Shown here: positions 59,233 through 64,000 of the stretch, piece after piece
How positions within the stretch are numbered: position 1 is the stretch's first letter
How the letters are laid out: every line of letters begins with the position of its first letter
From: Bacteroides sp.
Lineage (GTDB): Bacteria; Bacteroidota; Bacteroidia; Bacteroidales; Muribaculaceae
Direction: 5' to 3'
Assembly: GCA_023665145.1 (NCBI GenBank)
Contig: JAMPEM010000003.1
Coordinates: 1-64,000, forward strand
DNA: 64,000 nucleotides
The notes under the pieces: generated by a model
The model's input: the letters and a program-made list of their open reading frames with translations, nothing else
Told to the model about the DNA's origin: nothing
The model's database searches: none
Made by a program: the position numbers and the translations under genes

Positions 59233-60522
59233 TTATTCGTTTCTTAATTTGAGATTCGATTGGTCAAGGAGTACATTGGTAACGTTGTTGACCAGAGAAA
59301 GATCAGTGGGGATGGTGACACGAAGGTAATTGTCAGTCAGCCCATGCATTTGACGGGCATGAGGTGACTGAGGCTGCTCCCAAAGTACCGGGCGTATCGT
59401 TCCTGCAAATCTCTCTATAAAAGTTTTCTCTCGCTCTTCGGATAGGGAGGTGAGCATACCTACACGGCGATGTTTTTCCTCTTGGGATACGGCATCTCCA
59501 AGATGCAGCGCAGCTGTGTTGGGACGCTCACTGTATGGAAAGACATGCAGGTGGGCAAATGGAAGTGTTTTAACAAATTCGAGGGATTTATTCCACTCAT
59601 CGTCTGTCTCACCGCGGGCACCGGCAATGATATCCACTCCGATAAATGCATCCGGCATCTCCTCTGTCACCATATTGAGACGGTCAGCGAAAAGGGAGGT
59701 GTCATATCTGCGATTCATTAATTTCAACACCTTGTCGCTACCCGACTGCAGAGGGATATGGAAATGAGGCATAAACGCTCTTGATTCTCTTGCGCACCAA
59801 CGTATTATCTCAGGTGTCAGAAGATTTGGCTCGATGGAGGATATTCTATATCGCTCTATTCCCATCACAGAATCAAGTGCTTTTAGCAAATCGATGAATC
59901 GTTCACCTGTATTACGCCCGAAATCACCGATATTTACACCTGTTATGACAATCTCCTTCCCTCCTTGAAGAGCTGCCTGCTGTGCTTGACGGACAATATC
60001 TGCAATATAACCGGAACGCGAACGTCCGCGTGCCAGCGGGATTGTGCAATATGTGCAAAAATAGTCACAACCATCCTGAACCTTGAGGAAATAACGTGTC
60101 CTGTCGCCTCGTTCGCATGAGGGGGAGAAGGATTTTATCTCATTATGAGGGGTGACGGCCACACATGAAGTACGTTCCGCTATCCAATGGTCAAGCCAAT
60201 CCACCATCGACAACTTTTCATCAGAGCCGAGTACAATATCCACACCCGGTATAGCCGCTATTTCTGCTGATTTAAGCTGAGCATAACAGCCGGTCACCAC
60301 AAGCGTCGCTTCGGGGTATGTTTTGGCAAGGCGACGAATCAGCTGACGTCCCTTTTTATCAGCCATCTCAGTGACAGAGCAGGTGTTGACGACACAAAGA
60401 TCCGGTGCCTCCCCCTGCTCGACTCTTCTAATGCCGCGCGATGCCAGAAGTCTGCCTAATGTAGATGTTTCGGCAAAATTAAGCTTGCAACCTAATGTAT
60501 GAAATTCTACTGTCTGAAACAT
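59233..60522 (-). CDS. mtaB: tRNA t6A37 methylthiotransferase MtaB
   Basis: The N-terminal MTTase domain holds Cys12, Cys48 and Cys79, ligands of one iron-sulfur cluster. The radical-SAM motif CxxxCxxC is at Cys152, Cys156 and Cys159 (DGCDYFCTYCTIPLARGRSR). A TRAM-like domain ends the protein. It adds a methylthio group to threonylcarbamoyl-adenosine at tRNA position 37. It is the last gene of the trmB-mrp-glycosyltransferase-mtaB run. Confidence 0.93.
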   Translation of the reverse strand: MFQTVEFHTLGCKLNFAETSTLGRLLASRGIRRVEQGEAPDLCVVNTCSVTEMADKKGRQLIRRLAKTYPEATLVVTGCYAQLKSAEIAAIPGVDIVLGSDEKLSMVDWLDHWIAERTSCVAVTPHNEIKSFSPSCERGDRTRYFLKVQDGCDYFCTYCTIPLARGRSRSGYIADIVRQAQQAALQGGKEIVITGVNIGDFGRNTGERFIDLLKALDSVMGIERYRISSIEPNLLTPEIIRWCARESRAFMPHFHIPLQSGSDKVLKLMNRRYDTSLFADRLNMVTEEMPDAFIGVDIIAGARGETDDEWNKSLEFVKTLPFAHLHVFPYSERPNTAALHLGDAVSQEEKHRRVGMLTSLSEEREKTFIERFAGTIRPVLWEQPQSPHARQMHGLTDNYLRVTIPTDLSLVNNVTNVLLDQSNLKLRNE

Positions 60523-60556
60523 TTTTCTGAAAAATTGTCATTAACACGACACTTCG

Positions 60557-61546
60557 TTAGAATGGAAGATAACGAAGACGAAGTGCCGAACGATCTGCTC
60601 CCGGAAGGGAAGTCAATCTATCCTCTTTTGGCAGGTCAGTATATTTACCTCTCATTTTGCGAAAATCTCGATGGGCCTTGACAAGGGCGCGGGCATTGGC
60701 CAAATCACCTTTGGCCAGAAACATTACAAAGGCCAGCGTATCCACAAGACGCCTGAAAAAAAGGAGACGCTTACCTTTTCCGGCCGGCAGGTTCTTATGG
60801 AGCAACAAGAGATTATTGCGAAAATTGAGATACGTTTTTCTTGGATTACCCATTGACAGCGATGCACCTCCCACATGATACACTACGGATTGCGACAATG
60901 CACAAACTCTATATCCGGCAGCATGCATCCGGCAACAAAGGTCAATCTCCTCCTGATGCGCAAAGAAATCTTCATCCAAACCACCAAGACGTTGATACAC
61001 TTCTGTTCTAACCATCAGACAAGCTCCGGAAGCCCAACATACATCCACCGGGTCTCCGTCATATTGACCTTCGTCTTTTTCCACCTTATCAAAGAGCCGT
61101 CCACGGCAATAGGGATAACCGAGATTGTCGATATAACCACCGGCTGCTCCGGCATATTCAAAATATTCTTTATTACGCTGGGAGCGAATCTTGGGCTGTA
61201 CAGCTGCCACATCCTTGTTCTTCTCCATAAAATCAAGCAATGGCCTCCACCAACCTTGAGTCACCTCAACATCTGAATTAAGCAAGACTGTAAATGGGTA
61301 TGATGTCTGAGCAATTGCCCGGTTGTAACCTCCGGAGAATCCATAATTTTCTTTAAACGGGAGCACTATGACTTGTGGATAATTCTCTCTTATCCATTTA
61401 ACAGAATCATCCGTCGAACCGTTGTCGGCCACAACAAGATCGCAGCTGTCACAGATGGTATACTTCACCGCTGTTGGAAGAAATTGCTTTAGAAGTTCAA
61501 GCCCGTTCCAATTCAGTATGATGACAGCGAGTTTCTTAGTTTCCAT
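60557..61546 (-). CDS. Family 2 glycosyltransferase (rhamnosyltransferase-like)
   Basis: KLAVIILNWNGLELLKQFLP starts the GT-A fold. VVADNGSTDDSV and LLNSDVEVTQGW carry the nucleotide- and metal-binding acids, and ASGACLMVRTEVYQRLGGLD is the WbbL-type acceptor region. No membrane anchor is evident. It transfers a sugar during surface polysaccharide synthesis; the exact sugar is unknown. It overlaps the end of the Mrp gene by 11 bases. Confidence 0.88.
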   Translation of the reverse strand: METKKLAVIILNWNGLELLKQFLPTAVKYTICDSCDLVVADNGSTDDSVKWIRENYPQVIVLPFKENYGFSGGYNRAIAQTSYPFTVLLNSDVEVTQGWWRPLLDFMEKNKDVAAVQPKIRSQRNKEYFEYAGAAGGYIDNLGYPYCRGRLFDKVEKDEGQYDGDPVDVCWASGACLMVRTEVYQRLGGLDEDFFAHQEEIDLCCRMHAAGYRVCALSQSVVYHVGGASLSMGNPRKTYLNFRNNLLLLHKNLPAGKGKRLLFFRRLVDTLAFVMFLAKGDLANARALVKAHRDFRKMRGKYTDLPKEDRLTSLPGADRSALRLRYLPF

Positions 61547-62669
61547 TCATCTTAACGGCCTGAGTAGGGGGCAATGTATTGTTGCGACGGTCGATTGCAT
61601 CAATTACCTTGTCGGCAAGCTCCATGAAGGCTGCACCTTCCGGATCTGCCGGAGAAAGACCTGTTTGCGGTTCAATGCGCAGAACAACCGGAGTTCCACC
61701 ATCTGCATTTTCACAGATATTAGCCACAAGAGGAATCTGAGCCAGCAGGTTGACATTCAATTCTTCGGCAAGACGTTTCGCACCGCCATTTCCAAATATA
61801 TAATATTTTTCATCCGGATGGGGAGCCGGAGTAAACCAGGCCATATTTTCCACCAACCCCAGAATTGGGACATTTACTTTATCTCCGGTAAACATCGCAA
61901 TACCTTTTCGAGCATCGGCCAGAGCCACCTCCTGAGGGGTGGAGACTACAACGACCCCGGTTATGGCAAGAGTCTGCACTAAGGTCAGATGGATATCTGA
62001 TGTTCCCGGAGGCATATCAATCAGGAAATAGTCCAAGTCGCCCCACCAGGCATCGGCAATGAGCTGTTTGAGGGCGTTGGAAGCCATCCCGCCGCGCCAC
62101 AATACAGGGCTGTCTTTATCCACAAGGAAACCGATACTGAGCATCTTGACGCCATATTTTTCTACGGGTTCAATCCAATCACGTCCTTGCTGATTGACCA
62201 TATATAGTTGTTCTCCTTCCACGCCAAACATTTTCGGCATCGAGGGGCCGAATATATCAGCGTCAAGCAGACCGACCTTGTACCCTTTGGATGCAAGAGC
62301 TACGGCAAGGTTGGCGGCTACGGTGGATTTTCCCACACCTCCTTTACCGGAAGATACTCCGATGATGTTTTTTACACCCGCCAGGAGTTTTTCGGGGGCT
62401 TTCGGGAGTTGTGTACGGAATTTTACCGAAATGTTCCCCTTTATGTCCACATCCTTGTCCACATATGTAAGGATAGCCGTTTCAGCTGCTCTTACAACGG
62501 ATTTGACAAACGGGTCGGTGGGTTTGTCAAAAATCAGAGAGAAGGATACTTTATTACCATCTATTCTTATATCATCTTCCACCATTTCGTTCTCAACGAG
62601 CGTTTTGCCGTTGCCCGGATACCGCACATTCTTCAGTGCGTCGGTGATTAATGAGGGATATAGTGTCAT
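61536..62669 (-). CDS. Mrp/ApbC-type iron-sulfur cluster carrier ATPase
   Basis: I start at ATG 62669, giving MTLYPSLITDALKNVRYPGN; the earlier ATG at 62696 overlaps trmB's last codons. Residues about 1-90 are the DUF59/MIP18 domain. The P-loop SSGKGGVGKSTVAANLAVAL lies near 105, and DMPPGTSDIHLTL is the switch region. It should carry iron-sulfur clusters to apoproteins in the cytoplasm. The CxxC pair seen in many relatives is absent at the C-terminus here as far as I can see. Confidence 0.88.
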   Translation of the reverse strand: MTLYPSLITDALKNVRYPGNGKTLVENEMVEDDIRIDGNKVSFSLIFDKPTDPFVKSVVRAAETAILTYVDKDVDIKGNISVKFRTQLPKAPEKLLAGVKNIIGVSSGKGGVGKSTVAANLAVALASKGYKVGLLDADIFGPSMPKMFGVEGEQLYMVNQQGRDWIEPVEKYGVKMLSIGFLVDKDSPVLWRGGMASNALKQLIADAWWGDLDYFLIDMPPGTSDIHLTLVQTLAITGVVVVSTPQEVALADARKGIAMFTGDKVNVPILGLVENMAWFTPAPHPDEKYYIFGNGGAKRLAEELNVNLLAQIPLVANICENADGGTPVVLRIEPQTGLSPADPEGAAFMELADKVIDAIDRRNNTLPPTQAVKMNGN

Positions 62670-62688
62670 ATTTTTGGGATTTAGGTGG

Positions 62689-63435
62689 TTATACATTCAT
62701 TTCGTCGCGATGGAAGCTACGGTAATCATCACGCTCTATATCGCTTTCATCCGGATTTTCAAGCGGTGTTTCCGCAGACAGAGTAAAACTCAGAAGCTTA
62801 ATCTTTTTTCCGCGGGAGAGCCATTGCTGCTCATAAAAGGTCTTGATGGATGTCACGGGGTCGGCAAGGCCGGAACCGTAAAGGTCGTCGGTGATTCTAA
62901 GCACCGGCAGCGCGTTGGAATCCACCAATCTTGAGGTAAAGGTGAATAGGAAAGGTGAGTCGGTCTTAAGATGTACTTTCCCCGTAGTAGCGAGGATATG
63001 GCGATACATCTCCAGGAATCTTACGGAGGTGAGTCTTTTACGAGTCTTTTGCATCTGCGGGTCGGGGAAAGTAATCCAAATCTCATCAACCTCACCGGGA
63101 GCAAAAAATTCTTGCAGTGATTCAATTTCACTACGTATGAAGGCGACATTTGAGAGACCTTCCGTCTCAGCTTGTTTTGCGCCGCTCCAGATTCTCGCCC
63201 CCTTAATATCCATCCCTATATAATTGATATCACGATTTTTGCGGGCAAGTCCCACGGTGTATTCTCCTTTTCCGCAACCCAATTCAAGCACAATCGGATT
63301 GTCGTTATGGAAATACTCTTCACGCCATTTCCCTTTAAGAGGGAAAAGCTCACTTATCAAGCGAGCTCTTGGATATTGATATACCGAACGGAATGTCTCC
63401 ATCTCGGCAAATTTCTTCAATTTGTTCTTTCCCAT
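62689..63435 (-). CDS. trmB: tRNA (guanine-N7-)-methyltransferase
   Basis: LELGCGKGEYTVGLARKNRD is the SAM-binding motif. IWITFPDPQMQKTRKRLTSV includes the FPDPxxKxRHxKRR-type substrate region of TrmB. It methylates G46 of tRNA in the cytoplasm. The length of 248 residues is normal. It begins the trmB-mrp-glycosyltransferase-mtaB transcription unit. Confidence 0.93.
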   Translation of the reverse strand: MGKNKLKKFAEMETFRSVYQYPRARLISELFPLKGKWREEYFHNDNPIVLELGCGKGEYTVGLARKNRDINYIGMDIKGARIWSGAKQAETEGLSNVAFIRSEIESLQEFFAPGEVDEIWITFPDPQMQKTRKRLTSVRFLEMYRHILATTGKVHLKTDSPFLFTFTSRLVDSNALPVLRITDDLYGSGLADPVTSIKTFYEQQWLSRGKKIKLLSFTLSAETPLENPDESDIERDDYRSFHRDEMNV

Positions 63436-63485
63436 TGGATTACAATAAGTTTATGCGCTCAAAACATTCATATGCCATTGCTTAA

Positions 63486-64000
63486 TCAACGTAGCACATA
63501 CTTTACGGTACGGCGAGTGTCCTTACTCTTCGCTGTTACTATTATAACGTCTGAACCGGCCAATTCGTCTACAGGAATCTCTATTGATGTTTCATCGCTA
63601 TTTCGTCTTGTGAGTAAAATGCCGGTGGTGCCATAAACAGAAACATCCGAAAGAGGGGAGGATGAAGTCACTTTTATTGATGTATCAGAAAGAATTATCG
63701 AGATACTGTTCTCTGAAACCACCTCAGAGATTGATACCGATTGCCCCTCCTTGACATCAAATTTACCCCACACAGGATTTGCTCTCCATAAATCGGCCGT
63801 ACCCTCCTTGACGAATAGTGGTATCACGCTGCAATCCATATCACCGAACGTTTCCGGATTTGTTACCGGGATATTGGATTCAAGTTTGGAAACATCCACA
63901 TCCTTAAGCTTTGAAAAGGGGTAAAAGGCATATTTATCAATAGAGGTCACTTTAGGACCTATTACAAGATGTTCGGTATTGTTGGAGGCAAATGCACTTT
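63486..64000 (-). CDS. BspA-like leucine-rich-repeat surface protein, C-terminal part (cut by the window edge)
   Basis: The frame is open from the right edge of the window to the stop at 63486, with no start inside. SAFASNNTEHLVIGPKVTSI and DKYAFYPFSKLKDVDVSK are LRR_5 (BspA-type) repeats. The last 85 residues (VSENSISIILSDTSIKVTSS onward, ending TRRTVKYVLR) form a type A sorting-like domain. Such proteins are surface adhesins in Bacteroidales. The remaining repeats must lie beyond position 64000. Confidence 0.78.
   Translation of the reverse strand, partial: SAFASNNTEHLVIGPKVTSIDKYAFYPFSKLKDVDVSKLESNIPVTNPETFGDMDCSVIPLFVKEGTADLWRANPVWGKFDVKEGQSVSISEVVSENSISIILSDTSIKVTSSSPLSDVSVYGTTGILLTRRNSDETSIEIPVDELAGSDVIIVTAKSKDTRRTVKYVLR

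Overview
The window looks like a chromosomal piece of a gut Bacteroidales bacterium, probably from the Muribaculaceae/Bacteroides side of the order. The reasons are the TTTG-N19/20-TAnnTTTG promoters, the HmuYRSTUV-type heme operon, DUF4465, DUF4988, DUF6242, DUF6089 and DUF3098 proteins, C-terminal type A sorting-like tails, and the conserved blocks uppS-bamA-ompH-ompH-murI and ftsX-DUF3098-uppP-truB-queA. I see no tRNA, rRNA, CRISPR array, prophage or intact insertion sequence.

Region 1-9.2 kb is an accessory zone of small redox and detoxification genes in decay. Intact genes are a secreted hydrolase with a Cys nucleophile, a sugar O-acetyltransferase, a flavodoxin, a CMD-cupin protein, YccF, an HU protein, a Nudix-type regulator and a long ADP-ribosylglycohydrolase. 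Between them lie at least six broken genes. Several keep their first and last codons but have lost the middle or changed frame. The flavodoxin ends in a run of eight G; seven would restore a C-terminal sorting-like tail. The Nudix regulator has two matching inverted repeats around its promoter and precedes the ADP-ribosylglycohydrolase, suggesting an ADP-ribose-sensing unit. A wrecked third gene follows it.

Region 9.3-19.9 kb is a heme-acquisition operon on the minus strand: a two-calycin lipoprotein, HmuY, the TonB receptor HmuR, a membrane-anchored CobN-like HmuS, and an energising module (HmuT, ExbB/TolQ-like HmuU, DUF2149 HmuV). Divergent from it, across a shared 0.2 kb control region, is a regulator that fuses an YtfE/RIC-type di-iron hemerythrin domain to a LuxR-type DNA-binding domain.

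Region 20-30 kb holds a split ThrE-type exporter, a histidine phosphatase, a BASS-family transporter, a calcium-type P-ATPase, an acetyltransferase, a DUF6242 lipoprotein and a DUF6089 outer membrane protein. Region 30-36 kb is the envelope block uppS, bamA, two ompH/skp genes and murI. Region 35.8-43.5 kb is cobalamin-related. It has a DUF4465 (BtuH-like) lipoprotein and a TPR protein. Then come a promoter, a cobalamin riboswitch and a terminator ahead of a DUF4988-collagen-DUF4465 lipoprotein, followed by a 1343-residue surface protein with four bacterial Ig-like repeats.

Region 43.6-54 kb has a GH13 amylase, a cluster of small envelope proteins (LPP20-like, coiled-coil, PEGA-repeat, lipoprotein), a glycosyltransferase, outer membrane phospholipase A, xseB and a C69 dipeptidase. 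Region 54-63.5 kb is housekeeping: HIT, greA, queA, truB, uppP, DUF3098, ftsX, mtaB, a glycosyltransferase, mrp and trmB. The window ends inside a BspA-like leucine-rich-repeat surface protein. Two related intergenic repeats of about 170 and 325 bp (20.8 and 49.7 kb), and a recurring TTTAGAGGTTGTTT inverted-repeat motif, punctuate the gene ends.
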